Part shown: positions 1 to 9,999 of the stretch, piece after piece
Layout of the letters: every line of letters starts with the position of its first letter
Numbering within the stretch: position 1 is the stretch's first letter
DNA from: Rhizobium leguminosarum
GTDB taxonomy: Bacteria; Pseudomonadota; Alphaproteobacteria; Rhizobiales; Rhizobiaceae
DNA: 64,000 nt
Assembly: GCF_001652265.1 (NCBI RefSeq)
Contig: NZ_LWBS01000011.1
Span: forward strand, 62,001-126,000
Direction of reading: 5' to 3'
The notes under the pieces: generated by a model
Databases searched by the model: none
The model's input: only the letters and a program-made list of their open reading frames with translations
Told to the model about the DNA's origin: nothing
Program-made: the position numbers and the translations under genes

Positions 1-2182
1 TCGCCGCCGTTTCCACCATTTCGACCATGAAGGTCGAGCGCCCGCGCGCCAGATCGTCGGAGGCGCCGACACGCGAGAAAAGCCGGTCGACGATGCCGAT
101 ATGGGCCGATGTCGCCGGCACGAAGGAGCCCATCTGCGCCAGGATTGATATCAGCGCGTTCTGGCGCAGGAAGGTCGACTTGCCGCCCATATTAGGGCCG
201 GTCAGCAGCCAGATCGCCCCGTCCCGGTCGCCGGTCTTGGGCGACAGATCGCAATGATTGGCGACGAAGGGACCGCCCGCCTGCCGCCGCAGCGCCTGCT
301 CGACGACCGGATGGCGGCCGCCCTCGATGGCAAACATCTTCGAGCCGTCGACCTGCGGGCGGCAATAGGCCTGCTCCTCGGCGAGAAGCGCCAAGCCTGC
401 GGCGACGTCGATGACGGCAAGCGCCCGGGCGCCCGATTTGATCGCCTCGGCTTCCGCAACGACAGCCGCCGTCATCCTGTCGAAGACTTCGAACTCGATG
501 GTCAGTGCCCGGTCGGCGGCATTGGCGATGCGGCTTTCGAGATCGGCAAGTTCGGTCGTGGTGAAGCGCATCGCGTTCGCCATCGTCTGGCGGTGGATGA
601 AGCGGCCCTTCGCGTCCGCCGTCTCCGTCATCGGGGAGGCATTGCCGGCGGTGACTTCGATGAAATAACCGAGGACGTTGTTGTGCTTGATCTTCAGCGA
701 CCGGATGCCGGTCTCCTCGGCATATTGCAATTGCAGGCCGGCAATGACGCGGCGCGACTGGTCGCGTAGCGCCCGGACCTCGTCGAGCTCGGCGCTGGCG
801 CCGTCGCGGAGAAAACCGCCATCGCGTTTCAACAGCGGCAATTCGTCGGCGAGCGTCTCGGCAAGCAGCTTCTCCACTGCCGCGGGAAGGGCCTGCAGCC
901 CGGACAGCGCCTGACTGAGCTCTTCGGGCAGCATCGCCTTGCCGAGCATCACCGCAACTCCGCCCGCCGCGTCAAGACCCTGGCGGATCGCCCAGAGATC
1001 GCGCGGGCCGCCCCGGTCGAGCGCCAGGCGAGACAGCGCGCGCGGCATGTCGGGCACATGTTTCAGCGTGTCGCGCAGATTGCCGCAGAGCAAGGGCTCG
1101 TCGATCAGGAAGCCGATCGAATCGAGCCGCGCATTGATGCGGGCGGGATCGGTCAGCGGCGACATCAGCCGTTCGGCAAGAAGCCTGGCGCCGCCGCCGG
1201 TGACAGTGCGGTCGATCGCCTTCAGCAGCGAACCGTTGCGATCGCCGGAGAGCGTGCGGGCAAGCTCTAGATTGGCCCGGGTTGCAGGATCGATGAACAG
1301 CGTCGAGGCGGCACTTTCCCGTTCCGGCTTTCCAAGCGGCGGCCGCTCGGCAATCTGCGTCTTTTCGACGTAGGCGACGGCGGCAGCAGCCGCCGCAAGC
1401 TCGGCGCGCGAGAAGGTGCCGAAGCCGTCGAGCGTCGCGACGCCGAAATACCGAGCGATCCGGCCTTCGGCGCTGGCGCTGTCGAAGAGCACGGCCGGCT
1501 GCGGCACCGCTGTCCGGCCGAGCACGTCGAAGACCGGCTTGAGTTCGGGATCGTGGAAGATGGTGTCGGGCAGGATAAGTTCGCGCGGATCGATGCGCAG
1601 GATATCGGCAAGCAGGCGCGAGGCTTCGGTCTCGGCAAGCCGGAAGACGCCGGTGGAAATATCGATCCAGGCAAGCGCCAGCAAGGCCTCGCCGCTGGCG
1701 CGAATGCGGGTCAGCGCCATCAGATAGTTGGATTCCGAGGGCGAAAGCAGCTTTTCCTCGGTGATCGTGCCGGGAGTGACGAGGCGGACGACGTCGCGCC
1801 TGACGACGGATTTCGCGCCGCGTTTTTTTGCTTCCGCGGGATCTTCGATCTGCTCGCAGACGGCGACGCGGAAGCCGAGCGAAATCAGCTTCTGCAGATA
1901 ATCGTCGGCCGCATGCACCGGAACGCCGCACATCGGGATATCCTGGCCCATGTGCTGGCCGCGCTTGGTCAGCGTAATACCGAGCGCGCGTGAGGCTTCC
2001 AGCGCATCTTCGAAGAACAGCTCGTAGAAATCGCCCATGCGATAGAAGAGCAGCGAACCCGGATTGTTCGCCTTGATCTCGATAAATTGCTCCATCATCG
2101 GCGTCGCCGAGGCACGGCTTTCCGCCGTGGCGAGCTCGGCCGCCGAAAAGGCTTCATTTCCTGTGTCTATTCGTGCGTTCAC
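1..2182 (-). CDS. mutS: DNA mismatch repair protein MutS (C-terminal part cut by window edge)
   Basis: MutS recognises mismatches and small loops in DNA and starts methyl-independent mismatch repair with MutL. The reverse strand reads openly from a GTG at 2182 to the window edge, about 727 codons. The N-terminal mismatch-binding domain is clear: [20 protein letters not shown], then [11 protein letters not shown] (the Phe-x-Glu mismatch wedge region) and [16 protein letters not shown]. The ATPase domain begins near the edge (GPNMGGKS, read around 183-203) and its end is missing. The GTG start lacks a good ribosome site; an ATG at 2098 just before the conserved MEQF block is the alternative. 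It is divergent from the malic enzyme gene, with about 110 bp between them. In other rhizobia the same pair lies side by side, which supports synteny. Confidence 0.95.
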   Translation of the reverse strand, partial: MNARIDTGNEAFSAAELATAESRASATPMMEQFIEIKANNPGSLLFYRMGDFYELFFEDALEASRALGITLTKRGQHMGQDIPMCGVPVHAADDYLQKLISLGFRVAVCEQIEDPAEAKKRGAKSVVRRDVVRLVTPGTITEEKLLSPSESNYLMALTRIRASGEALLALAWIDISTGVFRLAETEASRLLADILRIDPRELILPDTIFHDPELKPVFDVLGRTAVPQPAVLFDSASAEGRIARYFGVATLDGFGTFSRAELAAAAAAVAYVEKTQIAERPPLGKPERESAASTLFIDPATRANLELARTLSGDRNGSLLKAIDRTVTGGGARLLAERLMSPLTDPARINARLDSIGFLIDEPLLCGNLRDTLKHVPDMPRALSRLALDRGGPRDLWAIRQGLDAAGGVAVMLGKAMLPEELSQALSGLQALPAAVEKLLAETLADELPLLKRDGGFLRDGASAELDEVRALRDQSRRVIAGLQLQYAEETGIRSLKIKHNNVLGYFIEVTAGNASPMTETADAKGRFIHRQTMANAMRFTTTELADLESRIANAADRALTIEFEVFDRMTAAVVAEAEAIKSGARALAVIDVAAGLALLAEEQAYCRPQVDGSKMFAIEGGRHPVVEQALRRQAGGPFVANHCDLSPKTGDRDGAIWLLTGPNMGGKSTFLRQNALISILAQMGSFVPATSAHIGIVDRLFSRVGASDDLARGRSTFMVEMVETAA

Positions 2183-2295
2183 GGAGGTGGAGTTTTTCCC
2201 AAAAAAACAGGTGCCAACCCTATCCGCGCGCCGCTATAGATGACAACAGCATTTGAGGAAGAGCAAAGCGTCGCCCACAGGACGTTGGAGGATTT

Positions 2296-4578
2296 ATGCC
2301 CGATATCGATAAGAAGGACCGGCCGGTGACCTCGGTTACCGACCAGGAGGCGCTCGATTTTCACGCAATGGGCCGGCCCGGCAAGCTGGAGATCAACCCG
2401 ACCAAGCCGATGGCGACGCAGCGCGACCTCTCGCTTGCCTATTCGCCGGGCGTTGCCGTGCCCGTCAAGGCGATCGCCGCCGATCCGCAAACCGCCTATG
2501 ATTACACGGCGCGCGGCAATATGGTTGCCGTCATTTCCAACGGCACGGCAATCCTCGGTCTCGGCAATCTCGGCGCGCTGGCTTCGAAGCCCGTCATGGA
2601 AGGCAAGGCGGTGCTGTTCAAGCGCTTCGCCGATGTCGATTCCATCGATCTCGAGATCGATACGGAAAATGTCGACGAGTTCATCAACTGCGTGCGCTTC
2701 CTCGGCCCCTCCTTCGGTGGCATCAACCTTGAGGATATCAAGGCGCCGGATTGTTTCGTCATCGAAAGCCGGCTGCGCGAGCTGATGGACATTCCCGTCT
2801 TCCATGACGACCAGCATGGAACGGCGATCATTGCCGCCGCCGGCCTGATCAACGCGCTGGAGCTGACCGGCCGCGACCTGAAGACGACGAAGCTCGTCTG
2901 CAACGGTGCGGGTGCTGCGGCGATCGCCTGCGTCGAACTCATCAAGGCAATGGGTTTTGCGCCTGAGAACGTCATCCTCTGCGACACCAAGGGCGTCATC
3001 TACCAGGGCCGCACCGAGGGCATGAACCAGTGGAAATCGGCGCATGCGGCAAAAACCGACGCGCGCACGCTGGAAGAGGCGATGAAGGGTGCCGACGTCA
3101 TTTTCGGCCTGTCGCAGAAGGGCGCGTTTTCGGCCAAGATGATCCGCTCGATGGCGGAGCGGCCGATCATCTTCGCCATGGCCAACCCCGATCCCGAGAT
3201 CACGCCGGAAGAGGTGGCCCGCATCCGCGACGACGCCATCATGGCGACGGGCCGTTCGGACTATCCGAACCAGGTCAACAACGTCCTCGGCTTTCCCTAT
3301 ATCTTCCGCGGCGCTCTCGATGTCCGCGCCTCCACAATCAACGACGCGATGAAGATCGCCGCCGTCAACGCGCTGGCAAACCTTGCCCGCGAGGATGTGC
3401 CCGATGACGTTGTCGCCGCCTATCAGGGCAACCGGCCGCGTTTCGGCTCGCAATACATCATCCCCGTTCCCTTTGATCCCAGGCTGATCTCGGCGATCCC
3501 GGTCGCAGTCGCGCAAGCCGCGATCGAAAGCGGCGTCGCCCGCAAGGTCATCACCGACATGGAGGGTTATGCCCGCGAGCTTTCGGCGCGCCGCGATCCG
3601 ATCGCCTCGACGCTTGCCAGCCTTTACGAGCGCGTCCGCCGTCGTCCGAAGCGGATCGTCTTTGCCGAGGCCGAGGAAGAGCAGGTCCTGCGTGCGGCGA
3701 TGTCCTACGCCAACCAGCAGCTCGGCACCGCCATCCTGCTCGGCCGCGAGGATCTGATCCGGGCGACGGCGGAACGCGCCGGCATCGATCTCAACCGGCC
3801 CGGCCTCGAAATCGTCAATGCCCGGCTTTCGACCCGGGTCGAGGCCTATATCGACTATCTCTATGCCAGGCTCCAGCGGCAGGGTTATCTCCACCGCGAC
3901 GCCCAGCGGCTGATCCATAACGACCGCAACCACTTCGCCGCCACCATGGTGGCGCTCGGCGACGCCGACGGCATGGTGACGGGCATCACCCGAAACTATT
4001 CGACGGCGCTCGAAGATGTGCGCCGCTGCATCGACGAGAAGCCAGGCCACCGCGTCATCGGCGTGTCGCTGGCGCTCTGCCGCGGCCGCACAGTCTTCGT
4101 TGCCGATACCGCGGTGCACGACATGCCGACGGCCGTAGAGCTTGCCGATATCGCCGAAGAGGCCGCAGGTCTCGCGCGGCGCATGGGTTATCCGCCGCGT
4201 GTCGCCATGCTGGCCTATTCCACCTTCGGCCATCCCTCGGGTGAACGCTCCGAGCGGGTGCGCGAGGCGGTGAAGATCCTCGACAAGCGCCGCGTCGATT
4301 TCGAATATGACGGCGAGATGGCGGCCGACGTCGCCCTGAACCGCAAGGTGATGGAGCAATATCCCTTCTGCCGGCTCTCCGGGCCGGCCAACGTGCTCGT
4401 CATGCCGGCTTTCCACTCGGCCTCGATCTCGACCAAGATGCTGCAGGAGCTCGGCGGTTCCACCGTGATCGGCCCGATCCTCGTCGGCCTCGACAAGCCG
4501 GTGCAGATCACCTCAATGGGCGCCAAGGACAGCGACATCGTCAACATGGCGGCGATCGCCGCCTACTGGGGTTCGTAA
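2296..4578 (+). CDS. tme: NADP-type malic enzyme with C-terminal phosphotransacetylase-like domain
   Basis: Oxidative decarboxylation of malate to pyruvate in the cytoplasm. The 760-residue length is typical of the chimeric malic enzymes of alphaproteobacteria. Residues about 1-430 form the malic domain: YSPGVAVP near the start, VFHDDQHGTA around 170, and the Rossmann motif CNGAGAAAIA around 203. Residues about 440-760 resemble phosphate acetyltransferase but are not expected to be catalytic. Rhizobia carry an NAD enzyme (Dme) and an NADP enzyme (Tme). The choice of Tme rests on its position beside mutS and near olsB, as in Sinorhizobium; cofactor specificity is not readable from the sequence. 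In bacteroids the NAD enzyme is the one needed for nitrogen fixation on dicarboxylates. Confidence 0.9.
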   Translation: MPDIDKKDRPVTSVTDQEALDFHAMGRPGKLEINPTKPMATQRDLSLAYSPGVAVPVKAIAADPQTAYDYTARGNMVAVISNGTAILGLGNLGALASKPVMEGKAVLFKRFADVDSIDLEIDTENVDEFINCVRFLGPSFGGINLEDIKAPDCFVIESRLRELMDIPVFHDDQHGTAIIAAAGLINALELTGRDLKTTKLVCNGAGAAAIACVELIKAMGFAPENVILCDTKGVIYQGRTEGMNQWKSAHAAKTDARTLEEAMKGADVIFGLSQKGAFSAKMIRSMAERPIIFAMANPDPEITPEEVARIRDDAIMATGRSDYPNQVNNVLGFPYIFRGALDVRASTINDAMKIAAVNALANLAREDVPDDVVAAYQGNRPRFGSQYIIPVPFDPRLISAIPVAVAQAAIESGVARKVITDMEGYARELSARRDPIASTLASLYERVRRRPKRIVFAEAEEEQVLRAAMSYANQQLGTAILLGREDLIRATAERAGIDLNRPGLEIVNARLSTRVEAYIDYLYARLQRQGYLHRDAQRLIHNDRNHFAATMVALGDADGMVTGITRNYSTALEDVRRCIDEKPGHRVIGVSLALCRGRTVFVADTAVHDMPTAVELADIAEEAAGLARRMGYPPRVAMLAYSTFGHPSGERSERVREAVKILDKRRVDFEYDGEMAADVALNRKVMEQYPFCRLSGPANVLVMPAFHSASISTKMLQELGGSTVIGPILVGLDKPVQITSMGAKDSDIVNMAAIAAYWGS

Positions 4579-4609
4579 ACTCGCTTGCGTTTCTGAGACG
4601 CCTTCCGGT

Positions 4610-4634
4610 GCCCGGCCGACAGCGTCGGCCGGGC
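4610..4634 (+). terminator. GC-rich hairpin after the malic enzyme gene
   Basis: Perfect 11-bp stem (GCCCGGCCGAC / GTCGGCCGGGC) with a 3-nt loop, 32 bp after the tme stop codon. It is followed by AATTATA rather than a strong T run, so it is a weak intrinsic terminator or a transcript-end stabilising hairpin. Confidence 0.55.
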
Positions 4635-4747
4635 AATTATACGGCTTTAGACTGGCGCCGAACGGTGAAGCATCATGATCGCCAACGCCTGCTGACGTTG
4701 CCGGCCGATGGTGCCCAGCCTCGAGCGCACATCCTGAAGATGAGATC

Positions 4748-5290
4748 ATGTTGAGAAACAAGCTTGTTGTTTTAGCCATCGTGGTCGCCAGCTGTTTCGC
4801 TTATACGAAATTGATGGCCAGGGTCGGCTCAGGCTCGCCGCCTCCAGATGCGCCGTTGGAACAACGGGCTGACCTCATTCGCGTTTATAAATCCGAACGC
4901 CGCATGGTCCTTTTGAGAGGCGATGCTCCCATCTCTACATACCGGATTTCTCTCGGCACGGCTGCCGACGCCGGGCCAAAGCAACGAGAAGGTGACGAGA
5001 AAACACCTGAAGGGCGTTATGAAATAGACTGGCGAAATCCAAAGTCGATGGACTATCTGAGCCTGCACATTTCCTATCCAAACACGGATGATCGGCGCAA
5101 CGCTGAAGCCAGAGGCTTTCCAGCCGGGGGCGATATCATGATCCACGGGCTTCCCAATGGCTGGGGACTCTTCGGAAACGTCCATTACCTTTGGGATTGG
5201 ACGGATGGGTGTGTTGCCGTAACCAACGCGGAGATGCGCGATACCTGGGCCCGCGTCCCCACTCATACCCCGATAGAGATCGTGCCCTGA
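4748..5290 (+). CDS. YkuD-family L,D-transpeptidase-like exported protein
   Basis: 180 residues. An N-terminal hydrophobic anchor or signal (about residues 5-22) is followed by a YkuD/ErfK catalytic domain, the family that makes 3-3 peptidoglycan cross-links or attaches proteins to the wall. The catalytic signature is visible: IMIHGLPNG (His about 133), and DWTDGCVAVTNAEM with the nucleophilic Cys about 156. Residues 43-65 (IRVYKSERRMVLL) are the usual first strands of the domain. The short form without a peptidoglycan-binding domain resembles YafK/DpaA-type proteins, which can act as amidases that release Lpp from peptidoglycan, so hydrolase activity is an alternative. It is convergent with olsB, 23 bp away. 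Confidence 0.85.
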   Translation: MLRNKLVVLAIVVASCFAYTKLMARVGSGSPPPDAPLEQRADLIRVYKSERRMVLLRGDAPISTYRISLGTAADAGPKQREGDEKTPEGRYEIDWRNPKSMDYLSLHISYPNTDDRRNAEARGFPAGGDIMIHGLPNGWGLFGNVHYLWDWTDGCVAVTNAEMRDTWARVPTHTPIEIVP

Positions 5291-5313
5291 AGCATTGCCG
5301 GCGCCCGGAGGCT

Positions 5314-6192
5314 CTAGCTCGCGAAGCGGCCGGCGTCGGCGCCGTAGTAATTCAGGTAACGGTCCGAAATGCTGGTGATCGGCAGCACGATCAGCACGTC
5401 GGTCGTGTTGAAGGCATGATCGACGACCGCGCTGGAGCCGACCATCGCGCCGAGGCGCAGATAGCCCTTGATCAGCGGCGGCAGCGCTATCAGCGCCCGC
5501 TTCGGGTTGATCGCCTCGACCGGCATCAGGTCCATGTTGCGGGCCAGATGCGGCAAGGCGCCGACAGCCCATTCGTTCTTCGCCAGCACATTGTGATAGA
5601 GGAAGGACAGCGCCAGCGCGTGGCTTTCGAGATAGACGCCGGGGAAAGAGGCACAGCCGAACATGGCGCTGACGCCATGCTTCAGCGCATAGGCCCAGTT
5701 GCCCTGCCACAGCAGCTCGACGGTGCGCTTGGTGCGGTATTCCGGCAGCACGCAGGAGCGGCCGAGCTCCATGAAGCGCTTGTCCGGATGTTTGGCGATG
5801 AGGCCGTCGATCTCGAATTCGGAAGCCGAGTAAAAACCGCCATTGGCGATGGCGACATCTTGACGCAACAGCCTGTAGGTGCCGACGATCTGGTCTTCCG
5901 GGTCGCCCTCGATCGAGCGGTCGAGAACGAGAAGATGATCGCAGACAGCGTCATAGGCGTCGACATCTCGCTGGCGGCGCATGGCATCCAGCGGCAGCTG
6001 CGCTTTCATTTCGTCGACGAAGACGCGGTAGCGCACGGCTTGGGCGGCATCGATCTCGCGTGCCGTGCGGGCAAGGCGGGTCTCCAGATTGCCGATGCGG
6101 CCGAGGATATCGCCGTCCTTCTGTACAGCAGCCGTCGAGGGCCGTGCGGGCTCCGCGCTGGTGTCACGATTCAGGATCTCGATGGCGGACAT
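5314..6192 (-). CDS. olsB: L-ornithine N-alpha-acyltransferase, first step of ornithine-lipid synthesis
   Basis: OlsB transfers a 3-hydroxyacyl group from acyl-ACP to the alpha-amino group of ornithine, giving lyso-ornithine lipid, which OlsA then acylates. The 292-residue protein has the GNAT-like hemolysin/OlsB fold: RYRVFVDEM at about 54-62, the core strand FMELGRSCVLPEYRTKRTV, and the FGCASFPGV and LPPLIKGYLRLGA blocks characteristic of OlsB. No olsA is adjacent. Its place near tme and mutS matches olsB of Sinorhizobium. Ornithine lipids are phosphorus-free and increase when phosphate is short; no PHO box was identified upstream. The ATG at 6192 is the first in frame before the conserved region. 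Confidence 0.88.
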   Translation of the reverse strand: MSAIEILNRDTSAEPARPSTAAVQKDGDILGRIGNLETRLARTAREIDAAQAVRYRVFVDEMKAQLPLDAMRRQRDVDAYDAVCDHLLVLDRSIEGDPEDQIVGTYRLLRQDVAIANGGFYSASEFEIDGLIAKHPDKRFMELGRSCVLPEYRTKRTVELLWQGNWAYALKHGVSAMFGCASFPGVYLESHALALSFLYHNVLAKNEWAVGALPHLARNMDLMPVEAINPKRALIALPPLIKGYLRLGAMVGSSAVVDHAFNTTDVLIVLPITSISDRYLNYYGADAGRFAS

Positions 6193-6300
6193 GACGATTC
6201 TCCCGTTGCCGGCTTATCGACGCCATAAAACACTTCTCTGCGACAGGAAAGTGACATTTTGAATTTCCAGGCGCAAGAAGCGTGCCGGTTTCCGAGGCGC

Positions 6301-8583
6301 TCACCGCGCCTCTGCCCGACGGGCGGAAAGGGCGGCAACCGCCTGAACTTCGGTCAGCAGCCGCACCGGATCGACCGGCTTTACCATGACGCGGTTGGCG
6401 CCGTTGAGCAAGACCTGGCGGCGCGATTCGTCGCTCTTGTCGGCGGTCAGCACGATCACCGGCACCGAGGCAAGATCGAGCCGCCGTTCATGGCCGCGCA
6501 GGCGCCCGAGCATTTCGATGCCGTTACCACCAGGCATCGAGAGGTCGCTGATGATGATATCGGGCCGGGCATTCGCCTCGCAGAGCGCGTAGTCGAGCAG
6601 GGCCTCGAAATCTTCGACATGGCGCACCTTATGCCCGCCCTTTTCGAGGACGACGCGCACCAGCATGGCATTGATCGGGTCGTCCTCGCCGAGCAGGATG
6701 CTGAGCCCGCTGGCGGCAACCAACGTCTCAGTCACCGACAGGCCGAAGCCAGGCTGGTTGTCGTTCAGCGCGTCGCGCTTCTCCATGCCGCGCATGCGCC
6801 CGCGCAGCACGTCGATCAGCGACTGCTCGCGCAGCGGCCGGATGAGCCAGGCGTCGAAAAGGTCGAGCGGATGGGCGCTGCGCTCTTCCGGATTGACGAG
6901 CAGCACCTTGCGCAGGCCAAGCGCGGCGATTTCGGCGCGATCGGCAAGATGGGCGGAAAATTCCGCCGACATCCGGTGGTCGATGATGATATCGGTCGGC
7001 CGGCGTCCGCCCTTTGCCAAGCCGAGCAGCGTTGTCCGCGCCGTCTCGCCGTCGCCGACGAGATGGCAGAGGCCGCCGAGCGTGGTGATCGTCTCGGCAA
7101 TGGCTGTGCGCGCCGCACCGGCTGGGGCCAGCAGCACGACGCTGTTGCCGGCAAGCAGCGTGTTTCGCCGGTCGGGGCGCTCACTGCCGATATCGACGGG
7201 GAAGCGGATGGTGAATTCGCTGCCTTTGCCCTTTTCGCTGGCAACCGTCAGCGCGCCGTTAAATTCGCGCATGATGCGGGCGGAGATGGCAAGGCCGAGC
7301 CCGGTCCCGCTGCTCTTGTCGGCTACGCTCCCGCCCTGCTCGAACTCGCCGAAGACGCGCGCCTGCTCCTCCGTCGTCATGCCGGGGCCGCTATCGGTGA
7401 CGGTGATCGAAATATCGTCGGCGTCGAGCGATACGCGGATGAAGACACCGCCGACCTGGGTGAACTTCACGGCATTGCCGATGACGTTGAAGAGAACCTG
7501 GCGCAGCCGCGCCGGGTCGAAGCTCATATTTTCAGGCACGTCGGACGACACTGTGGCGCCGATCTCGATACCCTTTTCATGCGCCCGGTGGGCGAGCATC
7601 TCGACGACGCTTTCCAGAAGCTTGCGCAGCGATTCCGAGCGCGGGTGCAGCGCGAAGCGGCCGACCTCGATGGTGGAGAAGTCGAGCAGATCCTCGACGA
7701 GTTGCGTCAGCGCATGGCCGGACTGGCGGATGTTCGCGAGATAGTTCTGCTGTTCCTGCGTCAGCCGCGTCTCGGCGATCAGATGCGTCATGCCGAGGAT
7801 GCCGGAAAGCGGCGTGCGCACCTCGTGGCTGACTGTGGCAAGCAGCCTCGATTTGGCGGCGCTGTTATATTCGGCCTTCTGCCGGGCCTCTTCGCGGCCC
7901 TGCGCGATGAGCCGCTCGTCGGTCACGTCGCGGGCAACGCTCTGCAACAGCAGGCGGCCATTTGCCGGGTCGCGGGTGACGACGTCGCGCCAGAGGAAGA
8001 TGCGCTGGCCCTCCGGTGTCGAGATCTCGACATCGTAGCAGTGCGGTATCGGGCCGGGGCGGAAGGCAAGCCCGATCTCCTCGCAGGTTTTTCCTTCCGG
8101 ACGCAGCCGCCCGCTCAGGCGGCGAAAAGTATCGTTGGCGGAGATGATGCGCCGGTCCATGGTCCGGCTGACCGTGATGTCGCCGAGCACGTCGTGCACG
8201 TCGGCAAACAGTTTTGCGCCAGCGTTCCAATCCTGCAGGGATTTGCCGGGGCCCTGCCCGGCCTTGCGCGGTCGAACCATCAGTAGGGCATAACTGGCGA
8301 TGACGGCAAGGCCAAGAACGACAAGGCTGCCCGAAAGAAGCAACGGATCGCCGGCATGGGCAAGCAGCATCAGGATCATTGCGGCAAGAAGGCCGGCGCC
8401 GCCCAGCCAGTAGAACAGCAGCCGCCTTGTCGGTGCGGTTCCCCTCTGACGACCATCGGCTCCCTGAGGTGTCGATACGCCGGGTCGTGAGGAGGAGGCC
8501 TCCATCCGCTTCTCATGCGGCTTGGCGGCGGGTCCACCGAAGGCGGCGGACAATCTTTCCTGCAACTGTCCCAGGTTCTGCAT
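6301..8583 (-). CDS. Hybrid sensor histidine kinase with receiver domain
   Basis: 760 residues. Two membrane segments (about 54-75 and 83-102) are followed by a PAS domain (about 130-230) with an FRRLSGR pocket region. The dimerisation/phosphoacceptor domain has the H box ATVSHEVRTPLSG near 250. The ATPase domain has NVIGNAVKF (N box), DSGPGM (G1) and SSGTGLGLAI (G2). A degenerate receiver-like stretch (about 465-600, DIIIDHRMSAEF) follows. The final receiver is intact: GEDDPINA acidic pair, phosphorylatable Asp in DIIISDLSMPGG, and Lys in MVKPVD. The architecture is ArcB/BarA-like. No cognate Hpt or regulator lies next to it, so the partner is orphan. It is transcribed toward olsB; the start is the first ATG. 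Confidence 0.92.
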   Translation of the reverse strand: MQNLGQLQERLSAAFGGPAAKPHEKRMEASSSRPGVSTPQGADGRQRGTAPTRRLLFYWLGGAGLLAAMILMLLAHAGDPLLLSGSLVVLGLAVIASYALLMVRPRKAGQGPGKSLQDWNAGAKLFADVHDVLGDITVSRTMDRRIISANDTFRRLSGRLRPEGKTCEEIGLAFRPGPIPHCYDVEISTPEGQRIFLWRDVVTRDPANGRLLLQSVARDVTDERLIAQGREEARQKAEYNSAAKSRLLATVSHEVRTPLSGILGMTHLIAETRLTQEQQNYLANIRQSGHALTQLVEDLLDFSTIEVGRFALHPRSESLRKLLESVVEMLAHRAHEKGIEIGATVSSDVPENMSFDPARLRQVLFNVIGNAVKFTQVGGVFIRVSLDADDISITVTDSGPGMTTEEQARVFGEFEQGGSVADKSSGTGLGLAISARIMREFNGALTVASEKGKGSEFTIRFPVDIGSERPDRRNTLLAGNSVVLLAPAGAARTAIAETITTLGGLCHLVGDGETARTTLLGLAKGGRRPTDIIIDHRMSAEFSAHLADRAEIAALGLRKVLLVNPEERSAHPLDLFDAWLIRPLREQSLIDVLRGRMRGMEKRDALNDNQPGFGLSVTETLVAASGLSILLGEDDPINAMLVRVVLEKGGHKVRHVEDFEALLDYALCEANARPDIIISDLSMPGGNGIEMLGRLRGHERRLDLASVPVIVLTADKSDESRRQVLLNGANRVMVKPVDPVRLLTEVQAVAALSARRAEAR

Positions 8584-8638
8584 GCTATCTGGATAACATG
8601 AGGCCCGTTCCGAATGCCTTCAGGATTTCGATAAGATT

Positions 8639-9142
8639 TTAGCGGCCGGCCTTTTTTGGCAGCAGCACCTCGTCGAGAATGACGCAACCGGCGCCGATGG
8701 TGATGAAACTGTCGGCGAGATTGAAGACCGCGAAGGACCAGCTCTCGGTGTAGAAAAGAATGTAATCGATCACATGTCCATAGGCGAAGCGGTCGACGAG
8801 GTTGCCGATCGCGCCTGCGATGATCAGCGCATAACCGAGATGAGCGATCCAGCGGTCCTTCGCCGTGCGGTGCCACAGCCAGATGACGAAGGCGACGATG
8901 ACGAGCCGCATGCCGACGATGAACCAGCCGTCCATGCCAGACAGCATCGAAAAGGCGACGCCGAGATTGTAGGTGCGGTAGAGCGCCAGCATCGGAATGA
9001 CCGGCACCGCCTCCTGCAGCGGCAGGTAATGATCGACGGTGATCTTGACGACCTGGTCGATGAGAACGGCGACGACGATGAACAAGAGGATCGGTGCCGG
9101 CCGCGAAAACAGCGCGGGGCGTGCATGCGTCTGTTCGGTCAT
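8639..9142 (-). CDS. lspA: Lipoprotein signal peptidase (signal peptidase II)
   Basis: Cleaves the signal peptide of prolipoproteins after the lipobox cysteine is diacylated; inner-membrane aspartic protease. The 167-residue length fits the family. There are four predicted membrane helices: about 15-33, 68-87, 98-116 and 138-156. Both catalytic Asp motifs are present, [16 protein letters not shown] (Asp about 118) and [11 protein letters not shown] (Asp about 143). The start codon overlaps the stop of the upstream methyltransferase by 4 bp (ATGA-type), so translation is likely coupled within the three-gene rRNA methyltransferase-lspA unit. Confidence 0.95.
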   Translation of the reverse strand: MTEQTHARPALFSRPAPILLFIVVAVLIDQVVKITVDHYLPLQEAVPVIPMLALYRTYNLGVAFSMLSGMDGWFIVGMRLVIVAFVIWLWHRTAKDRWIAHLGYALIIAGAIGNLVDRFAYGHVIDYILFYTESWSFAVFNLADSFITIGAGCVILDEVLLPKKAGR

Positions 9143-9999
9143 TTGCCCTCGGCAAGTGAGAGGAGATGGCGGCGCGCCTCGAAAAGCATGACGCCGGTGG
9201 CGACGGCGAGGTTCAGGGAATCGGCGCGGCCCTGCTGCGGAATGCGGGCAAGCGCGTCGGCCTCCCTGGCCAGTTGCTCCGGCAGGCCGGATTGTTCGTT
9301 GCCCATAAGGAGCACGACCGGCTTTTTCCGGTAGTCGATCGTCCGGTAATCGACCGCGCCGGCAAGATGCGTCGCGACGACGGAAACGCCGGCCGATTTC
9401 CGCCAGGCGATGAATTCCTCAGGTGTCGCCCGCGCGACCGGAACGGCAAAGACCGAGCCCATTGTGGCGCGCACGGTTTCGAGCGAAAAGGGGTCGGTCG
9501 TTTCTCCGAGGAGAATGATGCCGGAAGCGCCGGCCGCATCGGCCGTGCGGATGATGGTGCCGAGATTGCCGGGGTCACGCACCCGGTCGAGCGCCACCCA
9601 TGTCTCGCCCTCCTTTGGCCGGATACCCTTGAGTGGTGTCCAGCGCTGCTCGAAGATGCCGACGACCATTTGCGGATTGTCGCGGCGGGTGATCGAGGCG
9701 ATCACTTTTTCGCTGACTTCGAGCACCAGCCCGCCCGAGGCGACGGTCCTTGCCGCCATCTGCTCGACCAGCGGCTTGCCCTTGGCCGCCTTGGCATAGA
9801 CCAGCGTGCGGATCGCCCAGCCGAGTTCGATCGCATCGATGACGAGCTTCAGTCCTTCGGCGAGGAAAGTGCCGCTTTCCTCGCGCGACTTCTTGTTCGT
9901 CAGCGCCTTGATGTCCTTGATGATCGGATTGGCAAGCGAGGTGACTTCCTTCACCTGTCCGACCCTGCGTGGTCCCTGATCGTGGAAGTCCTTGCTCAT
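9139..9999 (-). CDS. TrmH/SpoU-family RNA 2'-O-methyltransferase
   Basis: A SpoU-class (SPOUT, trefoil-knot) methyltransferase that should methylate a ribose 2'-OH in rRNA or tRNA using S-adenosylmethionine. The 286-residue protein has an N-terminal substrate-binding domain ([15 protein letters not shown], residues about 36-50). All three SpoU motifs are present: [29 protein letters not shown], and [15 protein letters not shown]. The domain order resembles RlmB/TsnR-like rRNA enzymes; the exact nucleotide target cannot be named. It overlaps by 4 bp with both neighbours, so the three genes form a tight operon. Confidence 0.9.
   Translation of the reverse strand: MSKDFHDQGPRRVGQVKEVTSLANPIIKDIKALTNKKSREESGTFLAEGLKLVIDAIELGWAIRTLVYAKAAKGKPLVEQMAARTVASGGLVLEVSEKVIASITRRDNPQMVVGIFEQRWTPLKGIRPKEGETWVALDRVRDPGNLGTIIRTADAAGASGIILLGETTDPFSLETVRATMGSVFAVPVARATPEEFIAWRKSAGVSVVATHLAGAVDYRTIDYRKKPVVLLMGNEQSGLPEQLAREADALARIPQQGRADSLNLAVATGVMLFEARRHLLSLAEGK

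Noticed and set aside
2179..4416. 745-codon minus-strand open frame opposite tme
   Set aside because: Mirror of the malic enzyme gene; high-GC codon bias leaves the opposite strand open. The translation is His/Asp/Arg-rich with no domain.
6259..8286. 675-codon plus-strand frame opposite the hybrid kinase
   Set aside because: Antisense shadow of a clear multi-domain gene; no motif and no ribosome site.
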